The notes beneath the pieces are model-generated. The model worked only from the letters and a program-made list of their open reading frames with translations, did no database searches and was not told where the DNA came from. Both the position numbers and the translations under genes were made by a program. A stretch of DNA of 19,570 bases, from assembly GCA_033764445.1 (NCBI GenBank), contig JANRIZ010000088.1:1-19570 (forward strand), read 5' to 3'. Shown here piece after piece: positions 13,055-19,570 of this stretch (within the stretch, counting starts at the first letter, position 1; every line of letters starts with the position of its first letter). This stretch comes from JANRIZ01 sp033764445 (GTDB taxonomy: Bacteria > Verrucomicrobiota > Verrucomicrobiia > JAWXBN01).

Positions 13055-16000
13055 ATGAAAACTCTCACCTTCAAACCGCTTACGGGGCTCGTTTTGCTGA
13101 CGACTTTTTTTTTCTGCCACCCAGTCCATGCACAAACGGTCATCAATGGCATAATAATCGAAACCAATGCCCCTTACGTTGTAGGTGATTCCAGTTCGGG
13201 AAATACCCTGATCATCGCCAATGTGGGCATACTTTCTGTGACCAACACCGCCCTTGTCGGGGGTATTGGTGCCATCTCATCAATCGTTGGATTGAATAAC
13301 ACAGTGACATTAAACTCCGTGATGGTGACAGATGTCGGCTCTACCTGGATAAACGCCGGTTGTGTATCAATTGGATTCAGCGGAGCGAGTAATTCAATGA
13401 CCATCAGCAACGGGGGTAATGTGTTTAGTTTGGCCGGATTTTTAGGATATAATCCCTTTTCCTCAAACAATGCTGTTTTAGTCACGGGTATTGGTTCTTC
13501 CTGGGGGAATGACAGCGTGCTAATTGTGGGTGAGGAAGGGTCCGGGAACACCTTGACGATCCGTGATAAGGGTATTGTGCTTAATTCAGCTGGAATTTTG
13601 GGTGAGAATTCAACTTCCTCGAATAACACGGTCGTTGTGACGGGGATGGGATCTGAATGGCGGAATGGAAATGATTTGATCGTGGGCGCACTAGGACAAG
13701 GGAACAGCTTGACCATCAGCAATGGGGGGAATGTGTTTAGTTTGGCCGGATTTTTAGGATATAATCCCTTTTCCTCAAACAATGCTGTTTTAGTCACGGG
13801 AATTGGTTCTGTCTGGTCGAATCGGAGTGATGTGATGGTGGGTGGGGTCGGACAAGGGAACAACCTGACCATCAGCAATGGGGGCATTGTGTATAATTCA
13901 TATGGGCTTTTGGGAGATAATACCGGTTCCTCGAACAATTCGGTAATCGTGACGGGAAATGGATCGACCTGGACCAATCGGAGTGATCTGGTTGTGGGTG
14001 ATGCCGAACAAGGGAACAGCCTGATCATCAGCAATGGGGGCATTGTGTATAATACGGTGGGGTATATGGGGTCGAATTCCACCTCCTCAAATAACGCGGC
14101 AATCGTGACGGGAAATGGATCTGTCTGGTCGAACGGGAACGATTTGAATGTGGGCTATGCCGGCCAGGGGAACAACCTGACCATCAGCAACGGGGGCATT
14201 GTGTATAATACAGTGGGGTATATGGGGTCGAATTCCAGTTCCTCGAACAATACGGCAATCGTGACGGGAATGGGATCTGTCTGGTCGAACGGGAACGATT
14301 TGAATGTGGGCTATGCCGGCCAAGGGAACAGTCTGTTCATCAGCAACGGGGGCATTGTGTATAATACAGTGGGGTATATGGGGTTGAATTCCAGTTCCTC
14401 GAACAATACGGCAATCGTGACGGGAAATGGGTCTGTCTGGTCGAATGCGGTTGATTTGAATCTGGGTAATGAGGGACAAGGAAATAGCATGACCATCAGC
14501 AGTGGAGGAAATGTATTTAATGGGTACGGATATGTGGGATTAAATTCTGCCTCCTCGAACAACTCCATTTTGGTCACTGAAAATGGGTCTGTTTGGTCGA
14601 ATGGGAATGATCTGATTGTGGGCAATGCTGGTCAAGGGAACAGCCTGACGATCGGTAACGGGGCCAATGTATATAATTTGTACGGGTATGTAGGGAGGCT
14701 TTTAAGTTCCTCAAACAACACCGCGTTAGTCACCGGAAATGGATCCGTCTGGTCGAATCAGAATAATCTGATTGTGGGCGGTGACGGACTAGGGAACAGC
14801 CTGACTCTCAGCAATGGCGGTGGTGTTTTTAATTCATACGGATATTTGGGATTTGATGGCAGCTCCTCAAGCAACACGGCTGTTGTGACAGGAAGCGGCT
14901 CCGTCTGGTCGAATCGAAATGATCTGGTTGTGGGCCTTGTCGGGCAAGGGAACAGCCTGACGATCAGCAACGGGGGCATCGTGTTTAATGCGGGAGCCTA
15001 TTTGGGGTCAAACTTCATTTCCTCAAACAACACGGTTGTCGTGACGGGAAGTGGCTCCGTCTGGTCGAATCTGAATGATCTGATTGTGGGCGGTGACGGA
15101 CAAGGGAACAGTCTGACCATCAGCAACGGGGGCAGTGTCTTTAATGGACGAGGAGTTTTGGGAGGTGGCGGGGTCACTTTCCAGAGCAATACGGTTGTTG
15201 TGACAGGAAATGGGTCTGTCTGGTCGAATCGGGGTGAAATTGCTGTGGGAGTTTTCGGACATGACAACACACTGATGATCAGCAGCGGCGGTAGTGTTTA
15301 TGGGACGAATCTGATTGTTGGTGTCAACGCCTCCTCCATCAGCAATCTGACCACAATATCCGGTGTGGGATCGCAGTTGGTGTTAACAAATTCCATTGGG
15401 ACGAGCACCTACGACATCCGGGGTGGATCCAATGTGCAGAATGGCGGGACAATCCGAGCGGATCATCTGCTTTTGACCAACACATTGGGGACGTACCAAT
15501 TGAATGGAGGAACGTCCTACGTGGGACAGGCAACAATCAGCAATGGCGCGGCTTTTGTCGTCGGCATTGGGACGGACACAGCCTATTTCCGGCAGACCCA
15601 GGCCGGGGTGACCAACACTTTTGCGGATGGGGTCACTGTCAATAACGCCGGAGTATTCAGTTTTGCAGGCGTGATTACCAACAACATCACATTGAATGGT
15701 GGCACACTGAAAGGCAGCGGGACACTGACCACGGCCCTGACCTTTGACAATGGGGACATCCTTTCGCCCGGCAACAGTCCCGGCACGCAGAATATTGCGG
15801 CGTTGACGTGGGGACCCGGCGGCAATTACCTTTGGGAAATCAACAATGCCACAGGAACAGCAGGCTCCGATCCCGGATGGGATATGATCATAGTGGCTGG
15901 CCTTCTGGACATCACTGCCACCAGTGGGAGTCAGTTCAATATCAATCTGACCACGCTGACACTGGCCAATGCGGCGGGACTGGCGGTGAACTGGGACGGG

Positions 16001-16249
16001 AGTATGAATCAGAGCTGGACGATCCTGACGGCAGGATCAATCAGCGGGTTTATGGCAGATAAATTCAATCTGGACTTGAGTGGGTTTCAGAACCCGTACA
16101 CGGGGACGTTCTCACTGAGTCAGGTGGGCAACAACCTACAGTTGAACTATGATGTAACTGTGGTACCTGAGCCGGGGACCTATGCGTTGATGGTGCTGGG
16201 TGGAATGGTCCTGGCCTTCGTGGCGTGGCGACGTAAAAAGCTGCTTTGA
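13055..16249 (+). CDS. Large repetitive PEP-CTERM surface protein (beta-repeat, autotransporter-passenger-like)
   Basis: The 1064-residue protein starts with a signal peptide (MKTLTFKPLTGLVLLTT, likely cleaved after HPVHA). It continues with 13 tandem 52-residue repeats (residues about 93-769) of the pattern GNGSVWSN, DLxVG, GQGNSLTISNGG, SSNNTxxVT. These are rich in Asn, Gly and Ser and should fold as a beta-helix or solenoid. A non-repetitive beta-rich region follows, with DILSPGNSPGTQ, a motif common in autotransporter-associated strands. It ends with a PEP-CTERM sorting signal: VPEPGTYALMVLGG, a hydrophobic helix and WRRKK. By family, exosortase cuts at PEP and the protein is anchored or released at the surface; no exosortase gene is in the window. 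Its function is unknown; adhesion or extracellular matrix is an inference. The repeats are uneven in age, some almost identical at DNA level. Confidence 0.9.
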   Translation: MKTLTFKPLTGLVLLTTFFFCHPVHAQTVINGIIIETNAPYVVGDSSSGNTLIIANVGILSVTNTALVGGIGAISSIVGLNNTVTLNSVMVTDVGSTWINAGCVSIGFSGASNSMTISNGGNVFSLAGFLGYNPFSSNNAVLVTGIGSSWGNDSVLIVGEEGSGNTLTIRDKGIVLNSAGILGENSTSSNNTVVVTGMGSEWRNGNDLIVGALGQGNSLTISNGGNVFSLAGFLGYNPFSSNNAVLVTGIGSVWSNRSDVMVGGVGQGNNLTISNGGIVYNSYGLLGDNTGSSNNSVIVTGNGSTWTNRSDLVVGDAEQGNSLIISNGGIVYNTVGYMGSNSTSSNNAAIVTGNGSVWSNGNDLNVGYAGQGNNLTISNGGIVYNTVGYMGSNSSSSNNTAIVTGMGSVWSNGNDLNVGYAGQGNSLFISNGGIVYNTVGYMGLNSSSSNNTAIVTGNGSVWSNAVDLNLGNEGQGNSMTISSGGNVFNGYGYVGLNSASSNNSILVTENGSVWSNGNDLIVGNAGQGNSLTIGNGANVYNLYGYVGRLLSSSNNTALVTGNGSVWSNQNNLIVGGDGLGNSLTLSNGGGVFNSYGYLGFDGSSSSNTAVVTGSGSVWSNRNDLVVGLVGQGNSLTISNGGIVFNAGAYLGSNFISSNNTVVVTGSGSVWSNLNDLIVGGDGQGNSLTISNGGSVFNGRGVLGGGGVTFQSNTVVVTGNGSVWSNRGEIAVGVFGHDNTLMISSGGSVYGTNLIVGVNASSISNLTTISGVGSQLVLTNSIGTSTYDIRGGSNVQNGGTIRADHLLLTNTLGTYQLNGGTSYVGQATISNGAAFVVGIGTDTAYFRQTQAGVTNTFADGVTVNNAGVFSFAGVITNNITLNGGTLKGSGTLTTALTFDNGDILSPGNSPGTQNIAALTWGPGGNYLWEINNATGTAGSDPGWDMIIVAGLLDITATSGSQFNINLTTLTLANAAGLAVNWDGSMNQSWTILTAGSISGFMADKFNLDLSGFQNPYTGTFSLSQVGNNLQLNYDVTVVPEPGTYALMVLGGMVLAFVAWRRKKLL
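13331..15361 (+). repeat. Thirteen tandem 156-base coding repeats
   Basis: Unit starts are 13331, 13487, 13643 and so on every 156 bases; unit 12 is one codon longer. Units 6 and 7 (from 14111 and 14267) are nearly identical. Bases 13399-13498 and 13711-13810 differ at only three positions although they are two units (312 bases) apart. Units at both ends are more diverged. This pattern fits recent duplication or gene conversion in the array. Confidence 0.88.
16163..16246 (+). other. PEP-CTERM sorting signal (exosortase target)
   Basis: The last 28 residues of the repeat protein are VPEP, a transmembrane helix containing ALMVLGGMVLAFVAW, and the basic end RRKKLL. This is the complete three-part signal recognised by exosortase (EpsH/XrtA-type) enzymes. 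Confidence 0.92.
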
Positions 16250-16407
16250 GGGCAAAGGCTTCTTTCAAACCGCAGAGGGCCGCAGGGAAATGTCCAATTA
16301 CGAATGTCTAATGACTATGGCCGGATTTCTGTGCGTTCAATTCCGTTAACCATCGCGAGCAGGGGAACACGCAGGAAAGATTTTGAAATGCTGAAACCAA
16401 TGGTCAA
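16250..16407. other. Intergenic region with CGCAGAGG-type repeat and the 3' flank of the direct repeat
   Basis: No gene is visible. AAACCGCAGAGGG and CCGCAGGG lie at 16268-16287, related to the repeat at 540-557. From 16374 the sequence enters the direct repeat shared with 12731-12814. No clear terminator follows the PEP-CTERM gene. Confidence 0.45.
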
Positions 16408-16935
16408 TCATTCCAGCGACTGGACGTTGGTATCGCCGCGAATGTCGATGAGTTTCCATTGTTCCTTGGGTTTGTAATAAACGAAGGTCCAACGAAGGGG
16501 AAAGTTTTCCGAGTAACCGAGACAGGTGATGTAAAGAAGGCGATTGCCAACCTTTTTGACATTGATGACCTCGTAATCCAGGACGCGGCCGAACTCGAGG
16601 AGAATGGTGACACTTTTGTTTTTTAACGCCTCCACTTCGCTGGCGCGTTCCTTGACCTTGCTTTCGGCGAGGATGTCATCGATGGCCTGCTTGACCTGAT
16701 CCTGGCGCAGCAGCATGAAAAAATTGTCGATTTGTGTTTTGACCTTGTCAGGCAGGGAACTGGCGATCGTGGGCGTGGGTTGGACGCGCATGAGCGGCAG
16801 ATTGGAAGGCTGGGCCGGGGCGGCAGCGGGTGTGGAAGCCGGGGGGGGCACCGGTTTGGCCGGGGCATTGGTCTGGGCGGGGAGAATCGAGGAAAGGCAG
16901 AGGGCGAGCAATGGGGAGAGCAGAAAGGTTTTCAT
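16408..16935 (-). CDS. Secreted protein of unknown function, NTF2-like C-terminal half (tentative)
   Basis: The 175-residue protein begins MKTFLLSPLLALCLSSILPAQ, a Sec signal peptide, followed by a proline/alanine-rich linker (residues about 22-50). From about residue 60 there is a folded domain. A helical start (DKVKTQIDNFFMLLRQDQVKQ) is followed by beta strands ending RWTFVYYKPKEQWKLIDI and a short RGDTNVQSLE tail. Helices followed by curved strands with an aromatic YYKPKEQWKL end recall NTF2-like or DUF4864-like domains, but I do not recognise a named family. I chose ATG 16935 rather than the frame's first codon at 16980 because it gives the signal peptide. It lies 49 bases downstream of the gene at 16985-17560, probably one transcript. 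A decayed copy of its 3' end lies at 12731-12814. Confidence 0.72.
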   Translation of the reverse strand: MKTFLLSPLLALCLSSILPAQTNAPAKPVPPPASTPAAAPAQPSNLPLMRVQPTPTIASSLPDKVKTQIDNFFMLLRQDQVKQAIDDILAESKVKERASEVEALKNKSVTILLEFGRVLDYEVINVKKVGNRLLYITCLGYSENFPLRWTFVYYKPKEQWKLIDIRGDTNVQSLE

Positions 16936-16984
16936 GGGGTGCGACGGGCAGACTGTATCGACACATCCGGGGCCAGACAAGAAA

Positions 16985-17560
16985 TCATTTTTCCGGGGAT
17001 TGGCGGGAGGAACCGGGACGGTTGATCAGTTCGCGGACCTCTTCGACGGTCAGATTCTCCCGGTCGACGTTGTTGATTTTGGGGCGCATTTTTTTGGCTT
17101 CGGGTCCGAGATATTCGCGGGATTGTCTGTCGTAGGATTTGCGGGCATCCAGAGAGGATTGACTCCCGGAATCGAACGTTTTTTCATTATCCGACGCCAC
17201 CCCGCCGTTTTTCAGGTGAGCCCCCTTTTCGGAGATGGGGGATTCCTTTTGGGAAAATGAAGACTCGCGGCCCAGACCCATGGCTTCCGAGGTGGAGTAG
17301 GTGCGATCCATACCCCCGGCCCCTTTGCTTCCAAGATATTCCTTCGTCTGATAAGACTGACCCTGATATTCCTTTTTTTCCCAGAGGGCCGACTTGTCTG
17401 CGTTGAAGCCTTTCCCCTTGAATTCCCGGGCGTCTTCCCGGGCGATTTTGGACATATCCGGCGGACGGAAACTGCTGTCCATGGCCCTGACATTGGACTT
17501 TTCCTGGGCCATGGCGGGAATGGCGGCCAGAAGTATCAGGATGGACATGATGGAGCGCAC
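16985..17560 (-). CDS. Small secreted hypothetical protein
   Basis: I do not recognise this 191-residue protein. It has a short signal peptide (MRSIMSILILLAAIPAMA, cleaved before QEK) and then a very polar, low-complexity middle rich in Ser, Lys, Glu and Gly. KEYQGQSYQTKEYLG and a later REYLGPEAKKM look like weak internal repeats. The C-terminal KINNVDRENLTVEEVRELIN seems helical. The start is GTG 17560 or ATG 17548; I favour GTG because it supplies the basic residue expected at the front of a signal peptide. It is upstream of, and probably co-transcribed with, the other secreted-protein gene at 16408-16935, and divergent from mqnD. A periplasmic or cell-surface role is likely, but no activity can be assigned. 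Confidence 0.68.
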   Translation of the reverse strand: MRSIMSILILLAAIPAMAQEKSNVRAMDSSFRPPDMSKIAREDAREFKGKGFNADKSALWEKKEYQGQSYQTKEYLGSKGAGGMDRTYSTSEAMGLGRESSFSQKESPISEKGAHLKNGGVASDNEKTFDSGSQSSLDARKSYDRQSREYLGPEAKKMRPKINNVDRENLTVEEVRELINRPGSSRQSPEK

Positions 17561-17656
17561 GGTCTTTAATTTACACTGTTATTCGTAAAAAGTCTCCATC
17601 AATTATCATTCATTCTGGCACTGGGGAGGGAATTGGTTCAAGGTCATTGACGACGT

Positions 17657-18607
17657 ATGACACCGACTTCTTCAATTGAAACCAAAACAATCACGTTGGG
17701 ACACAGCCCCGACCCGGATGACGCCTTTATGTTTTATGCGCTGGCTTCCGGACGGATTGAGACGGGGCCGTATCGGTTTGAACATATTTTGCAGGATATC
17801 CAGACATTGAACGAACGGGCGACACGCGGGGAACTCGACGTGACCGCCGTGTCCATCCACGCGTATGCCTATCTGCAGGACCGGTATGCCCTGCTGCCCA
17901 GTGGGGCGAGTATGGGCGACAATTACGGGCCCATGCTGGTGCAGAGGGAAATTCCAAATTTAAAATTCCAGATTCCAAAGGAAGAGGGACGAGATGAGGC
18001 CGTGCGGGAGTTTTTGAAGGGAAAACGCATTGCCATACCCGGGACCATGACCAGTGCGTTTCTCTCGCTTCAACTTTTTCTCGGTCGCAAATTGCGGCAG
18101 GCCTCCCCGGCGGGGCCGTGTGCGTGTGCGGAGGAACCGTGTTATGTGGTGGTCCCGTTTGATGAAATATTTGAAGCTGTCAAGTCGGGCCGGGCTGACG
18201 TGGGACTGATCATTCACGAGGGTCAACTGACCTATGCGGCGGAGGGTTTTGAGTTGTTGCTGGATCTGGGACGCTGGTGGTTTCGGGAGACAGACGGGTT
18301 GCCGCTGCCGTTGGGCGGCAATGTGATTCACAAGCGATTTGCACCGGAGGAACGCAAACGGATTTCCGATCTTCTGACCCAAAGCATCCGTTATTCGCTC
18401 GAACACCGCCAGCCCGCCGTCCTCCACTCGCTCAAATACGGGCGGGGTCTGGATGAAGCCCTGGCGGACCGGTTTGTGGGGATGTACGTCAATGACCTGA
18501 CCGTTGACTACGGTGATCGCGGGCGGCGTGGCATCACGGAATTTCTGACCCGTGCCCATGCGATGGGCCTGATCCCGCATCGTGTGGAACTTGAATTTGT
18601 GGTATAG
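17657..18607 (+). CDS. mqnD: 1,4-dihydroxy-6-naphthoate synthase (futalosine menaquinone pathway)
   Basis: MqnD converts cyclic dehypoxanthine futalosine into 1,4-dihydroxy-6-naphthoate, a late step of the futalosine route to menaquinone. The N-terminus LGHSPDPDDAFMFYAL matches the MqnD SPCPNDTF region. VSIHAYAYLQDRYALLPSGASMG and the loop IIHEGQLTY, whose H187 should be the catalytic base, support the call over MqnA. The fold is that of periplasmic-binding-protein-like enzymes, acting in the cytosol. At 316 residues it is longer than usual (about 270-290). Two extra segments explain this: residues 99-108 (IPNLKFQIPK), encoded by a short attcca repeat, and about 149-163, with C155, C157 and C162. 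Both lie between conserved blocks and keep the frame. Other menaquinone genes are not in the window. Confidence 0.88.
   Translation: MTPTSSIETKTITLGHSPDPDDAFMFYALASGRIETGPYRFEHILQDIQTLNERATRGELDVTAVSIHAYAYLQDRYALLPSGASMGDNYGPMLVQREIPNLKFQIPKEEGRDEAVREFLKGKRIAIPGTMTSAFLSLQLFLGRKLRQASPAGPCACAEEPCYVVVPFDEIFEAVKSGRADVGLIIHEGQLTYAAEGFELLLDLGRWWFRETDGLPLPLGGNVIHKRFAPEERKRISDLLTQSIRYSLEHRQPAVLHSLKYGRGLDEALADRFVGMYVNDLTVDYGDRGRRGITEFLTRAHAMGLIPHRVELEFVV
17951..17979 (+). repeat. In-frame attcca repeat inside mqnD
   Basis: Three attcca units lie at 17951, 17965 and 17972 in a 29-base AT-rich patch that stands out from the GC-rich gene. It encodes most of the extra segment IPNLKFQIPK. Tandem attccaaa-like repeats are, in my experience of such genomes, usually intergenic. 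Confidence 0.5.
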
Positions 18608-18659
18608 ATCGAGAGTGTTACGGATTGGGTCTGGCACGGGGAGCGCCCCCGCGTGCATG

Positions 18660-18694
18660 CGTTGACGCCTCGTCAACGATATTGAAGTTTTTTT
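18660..18694 (+). terminator. Probable terminator after mqnD
   Basis: CGTTGACG (18660-18667) and CGTCAACG (18671-18678) form eight perfect pairs with a three-base loop. A run of eight T begins at 18687, after an eight-base interval. An imperfect GC-rich hairpin with GGGG/CCCC lies just before it (about 18634-18656). Confidence 0.45.
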
Positions 18695-18699
18695 GAGGC

Positions 18700-18727
18700 C
18701 ACGGATGCACACGGATCAAACACGGAT
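18700..18727. repeat. CACGGAT triple repeat
   Basis: CACGGAT occurs at 18700, 18710 and 18721, about one helical turn apart, with a single copy further at 18908-18914 and a pair at 8153-8168. It seems to be a dispersed short repeat of this genome. Confidence 0.6.
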
Positions 18728-19001
18728 TTTTGAAGGGTGAAGTGCCATATTGATCAACCAACGCGTTGAATCTCTGCCTTGTTCCGGCAATCGGCTCAAA
18801 GGGAGAAGATTTCGTTCCAAATGCGCCCTCACCTTGCCGGTGGTCAGTTTCCCTAAAAATCGGTGTTTCATCGGTGGCTCCCAAACAGATCGGTTGAAGC
18901 CGGAAGCCACGGATAGGAGCTTTGAGCCCACACCATCCATGATGGATGAGCGGTGGGCAACCCAATAGAACATGCGAGCCATCAAGCTTGCCAATAGGTC
19001 C

Positions 19002-19043
19002 GAAAAATCAAAAAACCAGTCTCCCGGATCGGAAGACTGGTTT
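19002..19043 (-). terminator. Rho-independent terminator of the HNH gene
   Basis: AAACCAGTCT (19013-19022) and AGACTGGTTT (19034-19043) form ten perfect pairs around an 11-base loop. On the minus strand a T-rich tail (TTTTTTGATTTTTC in all) follows the stem. It begins two bases after the HNH stop. Confidence 0.85.
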
Positions 19044-19045
19044 GA

Positions 19046-19570
19046 TCAGCGGCGCAGGAAGTGTTCCCACTCGCGGACGCCGTGGGTGTTTTCGATGAGG
19101 ACCGTGACCGGGACCGCCGCCGGGGCTTTGGGCTGTTTGAGCAACCGAAGACCCGCCTCCTCTGGAGTGCGGTTGGCTTTCATGCTGTTGACCTCACGGC
19201 TGGCAAGTACGACGTTTTCGAACGAACTTTTACCACCGCGGGAAACAGGCACAATATGATCGAGATTCCCTTCGCCGGGTTTGAGGGCCCGACCCGTGTA
19301 CTGGCAGCGGCCCTGATCCCGTTTCCAGATTGAGGAACGGGAGAACTTCGGCCGCTTGACAGGAACCTTGGCAAAGGTTGACACAATGACGACCGTGGGG
19401 ACGCGGATCCGGCCCCGGACAGTATGGATTGCAAAGTCCCCTTCTCGAATCGGAAGATTCAACCAGTTTTCCCAGCGGACGGGAACCATGTTTTCGCCGT
19501 CAATGTCGAGGGCGGTGGCGGAATCGGTTGCCATCTGGCAGAAGGCATCCGCCGGAGTGCGGCAATTGAT
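19046..19570 (-). CDS. HNH endonuclease family protein (5' end beyond right edge)
   Basis: The frame stays open to the window edge, so the ATG at 19534 is probably not the start. The residues before it, INCRTPADAFCQ, fit the usual N-terminal domain of this family, giving 174 visible residues. The HNH core is seen at KRDQGRCQYTGRALKPG, LDHIVPVSRGGKSSFENVVLA and the later RTPEEAGLRL. DH and N of the beta-beta-alpha-metal site are present. The zinc-binding CxxC pairs common in relatives are altered: CQYT instead of CxxC, and SREVN instead of CxxCN. By family these are small nicking or cleaving nucleases or nucleic-acid-binding proteins, of unknown biological role. A strong terminator follows the stop. 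There are no phage or restriction genes beside it in the window. Confidence 0.8.
   Translation of the reverse strand: MNCRTPADAFCQMATDSATALDIDGENMVPVRWENWLNLPIREGDFAIHTVRGRIRVPTVVIVSTFAKVPVKRPKFSRSSIWKRDQGRCQYTGRALKPGEGNLDHIVPVSRGGKSSFENVVLASREVNSMKANRTPEEAGLRLLKQPKAPAAVPVTVLIENTHGVREWEHFLRR

Larger units (their letters stand above)
18608..19001. other. Gene-free region between mqnD and the HNH gene
   Basis: Several frames are open for 60-115 codons, but none has a recognisable family or a clear start context. The region holds hairpins just after mqnD and CACGGAT repeats at 18700-18727 and 18908-18914. It is otherwise featureless. Confidence 0.5.

Noticed and set aside
13174..15270. Several minus-strand frames with repeated PPLLMVRLFPC-like segments
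   Set aside because: They are the antisense image of the 156-base coding repeats of the PEP-CTERM gene; the periodicity is inherited, not independent.
13331..15361. Regular direct repeats considered as a CRISPR array
   Set aside because: The 156-base units are protein-coding in one frame with gradual divergence, without short identical repeats and unique spacers.
12720..16460. PEP-CTERM gene considered as an IS-like mobile element because of the flanking direct repeats
   Set aside because: There is no transposase or terminal inverted repeats, and the direct repeat is too long for a target-site duplication and contains a gene end; gene duplication and loss explains it better.
18750..18968. 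72-residue plus-strand frame after mqnD
   Set aside because: No recognisable domain or start context, and alternative frames are equally open, so it cannot be supported as a gene.
18618..18994. Minus-strand frames of 92-115 residues between mqnD and the HNH gene
   Set aside because: No family, no ribosome binding site, and they translate through CACGGAT repeats and hairpins.

Overview
The window is most likely a piece of a Verrucomicrobiota chromosome. It is mostly GC-rich and has few strong Shine-Dalgarno sites. It carries a very large PEP-CTERM surface protein, a futalosine-pathway menaquinone gene (MqnD), and a LexA operator of the form GTTC-N4-GAAC directly before lexA, close to the motif described for Verrucomicrobia. 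It also has intergenic CGCAGAGG and CACGGAT repeats. The phylum is inferred from this combination; there is no rRNA or other decisive marker.

Layout. 1-3500: a WaaG-like glycosyltransferase cut by the left edge (-), parB (-, no parA beside it), an outer-membrane beta-barrel protein (+) and pheS (-). 3450-5050: the translation operon infC-rpmI-rplT (-), with a good promoter, an apparent ATC start codon for infC and a strong terminator that separates it from pheS. 5129-6346: an FAD-dependent monooxygenase-like protein (-). 6404-10010: an accessory-looking stretch with AT-rich ends. It holds a hipBA toxin-antitoxin pair behind a palindrome-rich promoter, a truncated phosphoesterase remnant, autoregulated lexA, and an AT-rich gene that joins an RNA-polymerase alpha-CTD-like domain to sigma-70 region 4. 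10011-12716: a GlcD/GlcF-type FAD plus FeS oxidoreductase pair.

13055-16249: a 1064-residue PEP-CTERM protein built around 13 copies of a 52-residue beta-repeat. A direct repeat of about 80 bp brackets it. One copy is the 3' end of the small secreted-protein gene at 16408-16935; the other is a decayed relic of a paralogue's 3' end. 16408-17560: two small secreted proteins of unknown function (-). 17657-18607: mqnD, which carries an in-frame insertion that looks like a short dispersed repeat. 18608-19045: a gene-free stretch with CACGGAT repeats and terminators. 19046 to the right edge: an HNH endonuclease (-), cut by the window.

How the genes relate. Most of the window is housekeeping: translation, chromosome segregation, SOS control, respiration and menaquinone. 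The least ordinary items are the alpha-CTD/sigma-4 chimera next to lexA and hipBA, the repeat protein with its flanking paralogue relic, and the short repeats that have reached gene ends and coding sequence. No complete new multi-gene system can be claimed from the sequence alone.
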